A stretch of DNA of 64,000 bases. It comes from Archegozetes longisetosus. Its lineage: Eukaryota; Arthropoda; Arachnida; Sarcoptiformes; Trhypochthoniidae. Positions 49,801 through 61,558 of this stretch are shown piece by piece. Position 1 is the first letter of the stretch. Each line of letters begins with the position of its first letter. The notes below the pieces were generated by a model that worked only from the letters and a program-made list of their open reading frames with translations, was not told the DNA's origin and did no database searches. The DNA lies in contig JAEMBT020000006.1 in the NCBI GenBank assembly GCA_018873245.2, forward strand, positions 8,515,855 through 8,579,854, given 5' to 3'. The translations under genes were made by a program, and so were the position numbers.

Positions 49801-52800
49801 CACTTAACATTATGAAAATTGAGATAATAGCTATCGACAAGGAATTAGAGGCTAATCAAACTTCAATTTCAAATAGAAAAAGGAAAGACAACTCTGAGCA
49901 GCCGTTTAGTAAATGCAAGCTTGACAATCTTTTGACAATTTTTGTGCGCATAAAAAGCGTTAACAGATATGCTCCTCGTTTTAATAAACCTTTTTATGAG
50001 ATATCAATTAGCGAATCGACACCAGTTAACGACCAGTTTTTGAAAATTAGTGCCGTTGATGATGACGGAGATCCAATTGGTTATCAAATCAAAGAAGGAA
50101 ACACTAATAATACTTTTGGTATTTTTCCTGACGGAAACCTATATGTGAAAAACCCTTTGGATCGTGAAATGTTAGACGTATTTTCTCTAAGAATAGATGC
50201 TTTTGAGATAAATCATAAATCAGTAAATCAAAGACACTCCAAAGGAAATGATCTGTCAGTTAGTTGTCAAGTATTGATCCATATAATTGATGTGAATGAT
50301 AACAAACCACAATTTCTTAATAGTACATTCAATTTTGCGATACTTGAAAATTCTCCAATAAATACACTGATTGGACAGGTGGTTGCTTATGACGAAGACA
50401 GTGGTTCGAACTCTGAGATTCATTACTCAATAGTTAAGTCATATTATAGTTCTTACGTAGAAATAGACCCATTCAGTGGATATATTTGGAGCAAAACTCA
50501 ATTCGATCGCGAAGTACTTTCCTCGTTCGAAATTTTAGTCCAAGCAACCGATCAGCCAATAGATGAAGACAGGTTCAGTAGCCAAGCATTAATAAGAATT
50601 GACATTTTAGATGTCAATGACAATTATCCAATTTTTGACGTACCAATTAATGTGACGCTACGCCCTAAAAATAATAATCACTTCTTATCGGCAGATTTAT
50701 TAGTTAGCGAAGATTTGAAAGTTGATTCAACTCTTGCAACTTTCAAGGCTTCTGATTTGGACTCTGACACAAAGATGACTTACCAAATCGTAAATTCTAC
50801 TCATTCTGACTATTTCCTACTTAATAGCACTACAGGTCTATTGAAATTAACAAAACAGCTCGATAGAGAATCTATTGAGCTCTTCAAATTGATCATTCAG
50901 GCTGATGACGGCAAGTTTCAGAGTCATTTCAAACTCAATATTATTGTTGAAGATGTAAATGACTGTTCTCCTATTTGGGTTAATTTCACTGATCACCAGA
51001 TTTCTATACCCGAAAACATTTCAATTGGCAGTCAAATTATGAAATTAAGTGCTGTTGATCTCGATATAGGCATTAATGGGTTATTTCATTTTGAAATAAC
51101 TTCTTCAGGCAGTAAGAAATACTTTGATATCTTAAAGCAGAGCATAGTTGTAGTAAATAAACTTGATTATGAAACGGAAAAAGTGCATCACCTCAACCTG
51201 ACTGTAGTCGACGAGATGGGCTTAAGAAGCAATGTTGAAATGCTAAAAGTTTTGATACAAGATGTGAACGATTGTGCGCCTATATTTTCACAGAGAACTG
51301 ATTCTGAGGTTATAAGGGTTTCTGAGAGTATTGAGATTGGAGCTAAGCTCTTAACTTTACAGGCTTATGACTGTGATGCCGGAGACCTTTTGGTGTATGA
51401 AATTATTAGCTGTAATACACACTATCAAACACGCAAAAAATCATTACATCCTAAACATACTATCGAAATTAGACACAAACACGATTCTAACAATTGTCCA
51501 CTAAAGATAGATTCCAAAAACGGAGAAATTATTAACATTAATAGCCTAGATAGAGAACTAATTGAGTCAATTAATTTGAAAGTTAGTGTTAAGGATAGTG
51601 TCGGGCATTCAGATAAGAAAAAGTTGATTTTTATAATCGATGACGTTAATGACGAAAAACCATTATTCATTTCGCCAAATAAAATATTAATACAAAAAGA
51701 GCTTAACCGTGAGAATATGCCAATCGGCCAAATAGAAGCAATTGATCTCGATATAGGCATCAATAGTGTGATTACCTACAAGATGGAAAATTCTGATTTG
51801 ACCAGTTATTTGCACTTGGACCCTCATACTGGACTCTTTACCACAAAAAAGCCTTTTCGTTCTGCTCTCAACAAAAGGTTTGTCGTCAATGTTGTGGCCA
51901 CTGATGGCTCGGGATTAGCTACAACTGACAACATAACATTCATCATTCTGCCATCCAATACGTCAAATTTGAATGTTTTAACTAAAAATATTGCGATTGA
52001 TATTTTTGAGAATGAGCCTTTGGGTACACACATCACTAAATTACAGTGTAGTGACAATCTTAGACTTAATAAGCCTTTTAATTCAAGTCATGCCACATCT
52101 TTGTGCGAGTTTCATATCATTAATTCAACTGATCGCACATTTGCCATTGATTCTCAAACTGGTCATATTTATAGTACAGCTCTAATTGACAGAGAAATCA
52201 GAGAAAAGTATTCATTAGAAGTACTTATAATTAGCAAAACTCATTTGGAGAAGATGCAGGTAATTTAAACTTTCAAAATGAATTATTCACATTACTTTGA
52301 TAGGATTAATCAAAGCTGTAAACTTAAAAACTATTAAAACTTTTATAGGTTATAATCAACGTCTTGGATCAAAATGATAATCCACCTTATCTTAAAAATA
52401 CTTCAGTTTCTGTTCACATCAGTGAATCTTCCCCCATCGATTTAGAAGTTTTTGATTTGTCAAAACTGATCGCTGATGAAGACACAAATAACAAATTTGA
52501 TTTTCAAATAATCAATTGTTCGATTTGTGACGAGGGGCTATTTTTTCTAAATAGAAAATCAGGAATTATTACACTAAAGGTATTCCCATTTTCAAGTTAA
52601 TAACACTAAACATTTTAAATAATCATAACTATAAAATCAACTGTTTAAACACCATCACTTTTCACTTAACATTCAGAATGCATAACTTAAGTTAGTTTTT
52701 ATAATACTAGTCCATTAAATTTATATTATTTAAGTCTTATCACATTAACTTAATGCTTTTTCTATTACTTTACTAGTTTCTATCATATAATTTATTACTT

Positions 52801-52810
52801 ATTCTTACTA

Positions 52811-52848
<38 letters not shown>

Positions 52849-55800
52849 CTCTCTCACTCACTCACTCACTCATAACAAGCTGTTTATAACTTTATGTCTT
52901 ACCAACTTTTAAATTCTCGTATTTAATTTATAAATATTTCCTTTTAATTTGTCTTATAGTCGAGATTAGATCGAGAAAAGGTTGAACAGTACAGAATCTT
53001 ATTTGGAGTTTCTGATGGCATCTATTTGTTGACATCAGCCCTCGACATTTATATTGATGATGTAAGTTTTAGTTTATTTCAAGCTTATAGTGAGTCCAAA
53101 ACTAAATTTAATAAATATTTGTCTGATTCGATGCAGAAAAATGATAACAGTCCATACTTTAATTCAACTCTATATACTTTCGATATAGAGGAAAATACAA
53201 ATAGAGGAGTAGTTGTAAGTTTAACACTATTTATAGCAATCTCTTACCAAACTCCTTCAATTCATTGCTTTCTCAATCTAAAGGTTGGCCAAATTTTCGC
53301 TTTCGACAAAGATATAAGTTCTCAACAACTAACTTATTCCATAGTTGCCGACCAAAATATTGTGAACTCAGTGTTTTCTTTGGATACTCGAAACGGACAG
53401 TTCACTCTAACTAAACATTTAGACTATGAAATAGATCCAAAACAATACACTATTACTTGTGAAGCAAGTGATGGCACCTATAAAAGTGAACGAATTAAAG
53501 TGATATTCAACCTGATAAATCTTGAAGACAACGCACCGCTCTTCGATCACGCTTCTTATAAAATTGAAATTTATGAAAATGTCAGCCTTTCCAAGATATT
53601 GTGTGTTTCGGCTACTGATGCCGACAGTTTTAATTTGTCAGAACAAAGTGAGAAAAAGACTTTTAAGTTGTCGTATTATTTCGACAATGATTCAGAGAAG
53701 CCCGAACAGACTTATGAAAATTTTGAGATTGACTCAAAGTCTGGCTGCATATCAATTAGGACTGAATTAGACAGAGAAGTCAAGTCCCTGTATGAGATGG
53801 TAGTGATCGCAGACGACGGAACATTCAAGGCTAGCGCTAACGTTCAGATTAAAGTGTTAGACGTTAACGATAATTATCCTATATTTGATCGAAACACACC
53901 CAATATCCTGAAGATAGCAGAAAACTCGCCAATAGACACAATAGTGTATGCTTTTAAGGCTTTGGACTTAGATGAAGCACCAAATAATTATGTGCAGTAC
54001 GAGATCATACATAAGGGAACGCATAATTCCCAAACCCTCCCATTTTCCATCGGACCCATCGATGGCTTGTTGAAAATTACTGGACTTATTGACAAAGAAC
54101 TTACTGATAGCTTCACTCTAATTGTTCGTGCCAATGATTATGGAATGAAATCCACTGAGATTCAAGTTCTAATTGAGATCATTGATGTGATCGATAATGC
54201 GCCTCAGTTCGAACAAACTGAATTTCAGGTTAATGTTTATGAAAATGCTAGTATTGATGACATTGTCATTAAATTACGAGCAACAGACTTAGACCCAACT
54301 GATAAAATTCACTACAAAATACTTTCGGGTGATCTTTACGGACATTTCAAGATTAACGACGACTACATAGTGGTTGCAATGCAACTGGACTTTGAGCAAA
54401 TACAACATTTTGATCTGAAAGTCAATGCCATCGACAAAGGGGGCAATTTAGACACAGCTAATGTCAAGATCAATATAGTGAATGTTTTGGACGAAGCGCC
54501 TTATTTTTTCAATTCTCCCTATAGCATCAACTGGTGCGAAAACGAAATCGGAGTCATCGGACAGTTTGAAGCAATTTTAGAAAAATTAGATTCCAATCAA
54601 CAAAATACCAATAGTAATAATAATAGAGTCAACTACCTATTGATTAACAATTACGAACAATATTTTTCTCTAAATTCAACCAATGCTGTATTAAGTGTTG
54701 TCAAGCCTATCGATCGCGAATCTTTGATCGGAAAACCCGAAATTGAGCTTAGGATTATTGCAATCGACAGCCGCTCGCCGCGACTTACTGGTGAGGGTGT
54801 TATTCATCTAACCATTTACGATGTCAATGATAATGAGCCACATTTTAGCCAATCGGAGTATAGAATCGCTTTGACTGAAAACCAAATGTATGACTCGAGT
54901 AAACCGATTGGAGCTGTTATTGCTCTGGATAATGATATTAGTGATCAGATCACATATTACATAATTGGAGACTCAGAAGTGACCGATAAATTCACCATTA
55001 ACGCAACCACTGGGATGATTTATGTGAAAAGTAATACAGTTTTTGACCGCGAGACTAAGGATAGATACGAAATGAAAATAAGTGCCACAGATTCTAAGTT
55101 TCAAACTGAATCAAAAGTCATCATAATTATCAATGATGTTAATGATTGTAGGCCTAAACTAACTTCAATTAATAACTCAACGATTCCAACCGATAAAACA
55201 AAGATCGACGTAACAGTACCACTCGCTAAACTAAGTTCACTTTCACAAAAAGACTTCATCCTTTTCGGATTCAAAGCCACTGATTGTGATATGGATGGAA
55301 CGAAAAACTCTGAAGTACGTTTTCAATTGAATAGCACTGGAAATAGCAATTTGAGAATTGACCAGACTAATGGTGTGGTGAAAGCTGACCAAAGAATGAC
55401 TCAAAACAGTAATACTATAAGCATTGACGTAACTGTTTGGGACTCACCAGACGTTAATCCTCTCTCTTCATCTATTAGTATAAATATCAAAATCATTAAT
55501 GACAATCATTACAGGGAAACACTATTATTAAAACCCCCACCGAAATCTTTGACTGTTTCAGAACTCGCTAAACTTAATGAAACTGTCTATAAATTTGAAA
55601 CTATATTCACTAATGTAGACATTGTTCTGATTGGTGGCGATCCGAGAGATTACTTCACGATTGACAAGAATTCATTGAAAATAAATAGATATTTGGATTA
55701 CGAGAAAATAAAAGATTATAATCTATACTTTGAGGCCTCCAAGAAATTCAAAGATTATACTGAGTTTCAACAAATTAAGTTACATTTGCAGGTCATTAAT

Positions 55801-58457
55801 GAAAATGATTTGCCTCCAAAATTTGACTATGACTTATATAATGCTACCATTCTCGAAGAAGTCGATGAAACTATTCTCGTCACTCAAGTAATAGCAACTG
55901 ACATTGATTCAGACAGACCTAACTCGGAAGTTATAAAATACAAAATCATTAGTCCGACAAATGCTCCTTTTAGGATTGACGAAAATTTTGGCAAAATTTG
56001 GACCACTTCTAAAATTGACAGAGAACTTAATTCTGAATTCAACCTTATTGTTTTAGCTGAAGATGAAGGTGGACTTTCGAGTACTTGTAAAGTTCATATA
56101 ACAGTCGGTAAGGAAAAGTCGTATTAATAGTGTGCAGAGCGTTAAAATCTCAACTAATATTTTCAATTTTATGTTTATAGATGACAAGAACGACAATCCT
56201 CCGCGTTTCACAAGACTTTTTAGGGCTAATATTACCGAAAACGCAGTGATAGGTACTTTTGTTATACAAGTGACAAGTTCCGACAAAGATTTAGGCACCT
56301 ATTCTCAAGCGACTTACAATTTTATGAGTCACTCAGACGCTTTCGATATCGATCCTTATTCTGGTAAAGTATTTGTAACTGGTAATCTTGACAGAGAAAT
56401 CAAAGAGGAATATCTACTTTTGGTGAGCGCTAATGACGGCAGCTGGAAGGCTCAGACAACCCTCACTATCAATATATTAGATGAAAATGACTCAGCGCCT
56501 AAGTTTGATAAACAAATCTATGAATTCCATAAAACTATTAGCCCTCAAAACAACTCTTCATTGAATATTGGAAAAGTGAAAGCGATCGACGCTGACAAGG
56601 GAAATAATGCTATGATAACATACAACTTGAAACATAAGTCACAATACTTTTCGGTTAATTCACACACTGGTGACATAAGCATAAAGCAAATGCCAAAACT
56701 TTTCTATAATTCTGATTTGACATTCTTGAATCGACACGCTCTAACAGTGATAGCTGTAGATAAAGGACAACTTCCGAAATCGGCTGAAGTGACTGTCTAT
56801 ATAAATATACTGCCGCATAAATTGAGGGAAGAAAATGAGCTCAAACCTAATCACATAAAGATTGCGATCCCTTACGACTTGGCGAATAACACATTACTGC
56901 ATACAACTAGTTCTGACATCAAGTTAGATAAAACTCAAGCAAACATTGTGTCAATTGATTCGAATAAAATAATATTCAACGGTCAATCGTTGGTCAAAGC
57001 GGGTGATAGTTATAAGTTTACATTTTCTTCTAGTTCTGATAAGATAGAAGTTGAGCTTTACATAACTGAACAAAACATTTTTGCGCCACAATTTGTCTCA
57101 AGTCAAAAACAAGTCATAGTTGCTGAGACCCAAACTATCGATCAGCTCATTTTCAATGGAATAGCTACTGATAGTGATTCAGATAACTTCAACAACTTGG
57201 TTTCCTACCAGTTTAATATTACTAAAGTCGTTTGGAACAACAAAGTCATCGAAAATCTGAAGCTAACTTATGGCAAAGATCATCACCACTTGTTTGCTGG
57301 AGATAATTCTGCAGAAAAAATCGTACAAGATATAGATGAATTGAAGAACATTCTCAATCCTTTCGCTATTAATACAATGAACGGTAGTCTCTACTTAAAA
57401 GATAATTTGGATTTCGAAACAATAATAGCTTATAGTTTAATAATCACTGCTTACGACAACGCATGGTTTAGGAAGAATTCAAGTCATCAAATCGACGTTT
57501 TAGTTACTGATGTCTCCGATGTCATCAGAACTAGTGGTAAGTTTGAGTTTTCTTAAAATTAAGCTAGTATTTGGAAATCACTCAAATTTTTTAAATATTT
57601 TCACACTAGGTTCAGATTCTCTGGATTCAGATCTGGTCACCTCATCATTAAATCCTGACCCGATGTCAATAGGGGTGATTCTTGTAATAACATTCTTCTT
57701 AATTCTAATTCTGGTCATATCTACGAGTTTCTTAATATTCCATAATCAGAAGAAAAATCAGATAAGAGAATGTAATACTTCTAATCAGCGAAAAGTGACA
57801 GGATCTATAAAGCATTACGTGTCAGCAACACCTACTCCACCTTCAACCTTAGTACAATCGCAGCCTTCAATACAAAGCCAGTCAACACCAGTCCACACAA
57901 TGCCACCTCGATTGCCAGCCAAACAACCCGATGTCGTCTCTCCCATATTAGTTCCACCCGTCGAGAGGCCACGACCAGTGCCACCTGCAGTACCGCCTTC
58001 TTTCATACATTCACATTCAGATAACTTTAATGATAACTACAGCAATATTTTAGCCACAGCAGAGCACTATGACTTGGAGAATGCCTCGAGTATTGCTCCG
58101 AGCGATATAGACATTGTCTATCATTATAAGGGATACAGAAATAGAGACTCTTTGCCATTACATCACAGACACGCGCCATTAGCACGGTTGAGTCCTTCAG
58201 TCAGTGAATTGTCATCAATGCCTAGAATTCTGACTCTTCAAGATTTGAGTCCTCAAGTCCCGCCCTGTCCTCCTGTCACTAACAGAACTAATAAGTCCAA
58301 ACCGGCTGATAATTCTAATGAAGACGAAGAGGAAGAAGAAGAGGAGGAGGAGGACGAAGATGCGAACACTGACGATTCGTTCACGTGTTCAGAATTTGAT
58401 GAAAACTATGATGTGGCTAAAAAGGACAAAAATATGATCTTTCAGAGGGTTTGGTAA
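46860..58457 (+). CDS. ds: Giant cadherin of the Dachsous/Fat family
   Basis: Huge adhesion protein of planar polarity and Hippo signalling. Seven exons fit in phase: 46860-52259, 52349-52579, 52960-53061, 53137-53214, 53284-56107, 56181-57536 and 57610-58457, giving 3612 residues. After a signal peptide (hydrophobic core ITAIILCCLSCLNF), about 27-29 cadherin repeats follow, marked by LDRE-type motifs and DVNDNxP calcium motifs. No EGF or laminin G domain lies before the single transmembrane helix (core VILVITFFLILILVISTSF). The tail of about 235 residues carries YDLENASSIAPSDIDIVYHYK, then LARLSPSVSELSS and PRILTLQDLSPQVP, a long acidic run and DDSFTCSEF. Length and the absence of EGF/LamG favour Dachsous (about 3500 residues in flies), while similar tail motifs also occur in Fat/FAT4, so the paralogue is not certain. 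The upstream in-frame TTG at 46845 is not taken as start; the ATG at 46860 is. Confidence 0.85.
52580..52959 (+). other. Cadherin intron containing a compound microsatellite
   Basis: A 380-bp intron with a compound tract at 52812-52872: (AC)n, then (CT)n, then (CACT)n. The other introns of this gene are 69-89 bases. Confidence 0.85.
52812..52872. repeat. Compound (AC)n-(CT)n-(CACT)n microsatellite
   Basis: About 16 AC units, about five CT units, then several CACT/CTCA units, all inside the cadherin intron. Confidence 0.95.
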
Positions 58458-60294
58458 AACGTTTTACCACTAATCCAGTTGTCTGGTTAACTAGATTACT
58501 TAGCATATTCATCAATTATTTAAAATAATGCCATAATTAAATGCTAGTCAAACATTTGCATCACTTTCGAGCTGTAAATAATGATTTGTAAAGTTTTATT
58601 TTTAAATTATTTTAATAATTCAGTATTTCTATTGTGCCAATAGGAGCAGTAAAATTTGTTATCTTATTTTCTAAAACAAAATACATAACAACTGTAAGTA
58701 ATTTACAACGAAATCGTTGTTAAGTACAAGTATTAGATTAATAACTGATATCAATTTGTAAGTAATCACTTGAGTCTTAGCTGAAGTTAAGGCTTAAAAT
58801 GAAGAAAAGTTATGGTAGGAGCTTGTTTCTAAAAGTTGGGTCAAGTTTAATACTAGTATTACTCTCGAGCTCTAAAACGTTGCCAACGCAACTCAATCTG
58901 ATTTATATGATTAACTTAAATTAATTAATAAATTTTATGTGTAACAAATCAATTCTTATGTATTACTTCTCTCAGTTTTTAAATAAAGTGCTTTCACTCA
59001 AAATAAACTAAAATCTACTTAAGCTTTCTCTCATAAAAGTTTTTTTTCAGTCTCGATATTAAATAAATCTCTAACTAAGTCTGTCTAAACAGATAATTCA
59101 ATTGGAGTAATCTATGCTTGATATGTTAAATCAATTTTAGCATTAAAAACCATTTTTTTATTGTGATTGACACGAACTTTTACTATCATTAGCAGCATGT
59201 CATGAGTTTAGTTATTTAATTGTCTAATTTTCAACCACTCAAAAGTTTGTTATCAATAAAACTTTTGCCAGATCCAATCGATTGTCTAAGAATTTGTGCA
59301 TAAATTCGAACCTTCGATGTGCTTAGCCTCTAATAATCCGAAATAAAGAACTAAATTTGAGATCAAAGTTCAGAAGAATGTTTGCACTCGTTGAATAATA
59401 TGAGATTGAATATGATTCGTGTTGAATGGGAGTTTGCTTGAAGTTTTCATATTAAATAAACAAAGCATTATATATGTATATGTTTCAGTATTATTTGGTT
59501 ACAGAGTCCAAATGCCTTTTGCTCTAAATATCTGCTCATAAAAGGCACACATTTTCCAAAACACTTACCATATCTATTCAATGTTTACTAAACGTCAATA
59601 AATTTTATTTATTTTGATAAATACGTCTTTCGATAATTTAACAAAACTATTAACTAATTTTTTAACAATATAATAATTTTTAGGTTTAAAGTTATTTCTT
59701 AAAGTTCTATTTTGTTTATTGTTCAAACTTATGTCATAATATGTTAAGTTTTGGTTTCAGTCGTAAAAACATCACATTTAGATAATTATCATATTTTAAT
59801 ATTTGTTAATATTTTAGTATTAATGATAATAACAGTTAATTAACAAACAAATTAAGCCAAACAATGGATTTAACAGTTCTTGAACTAGGCTTACGTAATA
59901 GACAATTAGCAACTGTTAAATGCTTCTGCAAAATACAAATCGAAAGTAAGAAATTATTTATTTATTTCTATACTACTTTATGTCAATTAACACATCATTT
60001 ATATTTATTTTCTTTTAATTATCAGTCTTTTAGGTAAGTTTTCAATAGTTATATCAATTAATCGTACGTTTAATATTGCTTTAGTAGCCAAAAAATGTTC
60101 TACTTTTCAAATCGAAACATTTTTGGAGTAGTTAGTTGAAAGTCCCTTAAGTGTAATGAACAGAAGCGCCAAAACAGACAAAGTATTTTTTTTAATTTGA
60201 TTTAGTCATTTAGTAACTTTTGAGTTGACTTCATTAAGTCGATGTACAATTAGTCGATATTTAGATAATTAAGCTTTGATTGAATTTATCAAAG
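58458..60294. other. Spacer after the giant cadherin
   Basis: 1.8 kb of very AT-rich sequence, including the cadherin 3' UTR (AATAAA at about 58982) and presumably the promoter of the next gene. No coding frame, repeat family or RNA gene is evident. Confidence 0.55.
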
Positions 60295-61262
60295 ATGTCT
60301 AAATACAAAAAGAGTAATAAAAATGTTAACAAAAATATTGATAAAAATATCGACAAAAACCGAAAAGTGGATGAATTTCTTGGATGGGATTTAAACAATA
60401 TTAAGAATATTGAAGATACGAATCAAAATAAATCATTAAATACTAACATAAACATTAATTGCAATAATAATAGTAGTCTTAAGAAAGAAGAAAACAAATT
60501 CAAGTATGACCGTAGTATCGAACCCAATCCGAACACCTCTTCATTGGTTTCGGTCAATCAAATGAGTGACACTAAGAACTTGACACAGACTAATGATAAT
60601 ATAAGTCAACAATCGATTAGTCTAACTGATGAAACAAGCTTTCGATCAATTTCGATTATGCGCTCAAAAATATCACTAAATCCCGAAATAATAAGAAATT
60701 AGAGATAATTGATATTGAAGAAATTAATATAAACAAGCTCTTCAAGACAGACAACGAATCACAAGATTTCAGTCAAATTCTGGAGATATGTAGTGAGAAA
60801 AATGACCTATCAGTTGATGACAATGAACTCAAATTACGTGCAGAACAAGACATTGTTAAGACTTTGACTTGTGATCAAATTGAACGAATAATGGTTTCAT
60901 TAGAAAATATTGATTCAGTCAATGATCTAAGCTTTGAACAAATTCGTTGCCTTATTATAAGCTTTTCAGACACTTTGCGACTCATTTCTAGCGATTCGAA
61001 AATAGTTTCGTTTTATAGAAATGTATTCGAAAAATATGGTTTTCCAGGAATCGCAGCCAATATTCAGACAAATCTATTCGATAAATGGCAACAAATATAC
61101 ATAATTGGGTGTCTTAGTGGTCTGTTTGAGGATAAAATTCAAGAAAAAAAGAACATTTTCGGAATATTATTTCCTGAAACTTTAGTGAGAATTGTCATGC
61201 GAATCAATAAATTGAGTTATAGCCAAGCTTTAGCTCTAATAAATCCGCCACAAGTTAATTAA
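60295..61262 (+). CDS. Unrecognised protein, interrupted frame
   Basis: Starts MSKYKKSNKNVNKNIDKN, then an Asn/Ser-rich disordered region with a first frame that stops at 60702. A second frame overlaps it and runs to a stop at 61262. It begins with charged residues (EIIDIEEIN) and ends in a compact domain of about 130 residues rich in helix-forming Leu/Ile (TCDQIERIMVSLENIDSV... to LSYSQALALINPPQVN). Two explanations fit. A 98-base intron, 60605-60702 (weak donor GTCAAC, acceptor ATTAG), would join both parts in phase and give 289 residues. Alternatively, one missing A in the A5 run near 60668 would give 322 residues. I do not recognise the domain and assign no function. An AATAAA at 61364 closes the gene. 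Confidence 0.6.
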
Positions 61263-61558
61263 ATTTAGTTGTTCTTACATTAACTGATGATTTAAACTTA
61301 ATGGAGTGTTTGAGCTTTGTTTTCAATCAATTCATATTTATTCAATGAATTCAAGTCAATTTCAATAAAGTCATTTGTTAAAAATGTGTTTACTTTTCAT
61401 TTGAAACAATGGTTTTTTCTGTTCAACAATTAAATATTTGCTAATTTCTTAAATGAGTTGTGTTGCTTTTTTATAGGAGCAAAATTCGATGACTATTCTT
61501 GACAAAATTTCAATCCGTTTATCATATCCGTTGGAGTTTTAATTTTTCATTTTCTAAA
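61263..61558. other. Spacer before spatacsin
   Basis: A 296-bp gap. It has AATAAA at 61364-61369 for the upstream gene and an in-frame stop (TGA, 61490-61492) ahead of the spatacsin ATG. No spatacsin N-terminal exon is visible. Confidence 0.6.

Noticed and set aside
53026..56127. Single 1033-codon reading of the cadherin through two introns
   Set aside because: It includes two GT-AG introns without stops; splicing restores the DxNDN-P linker and repeat spacing, so the spliced form is preferred.
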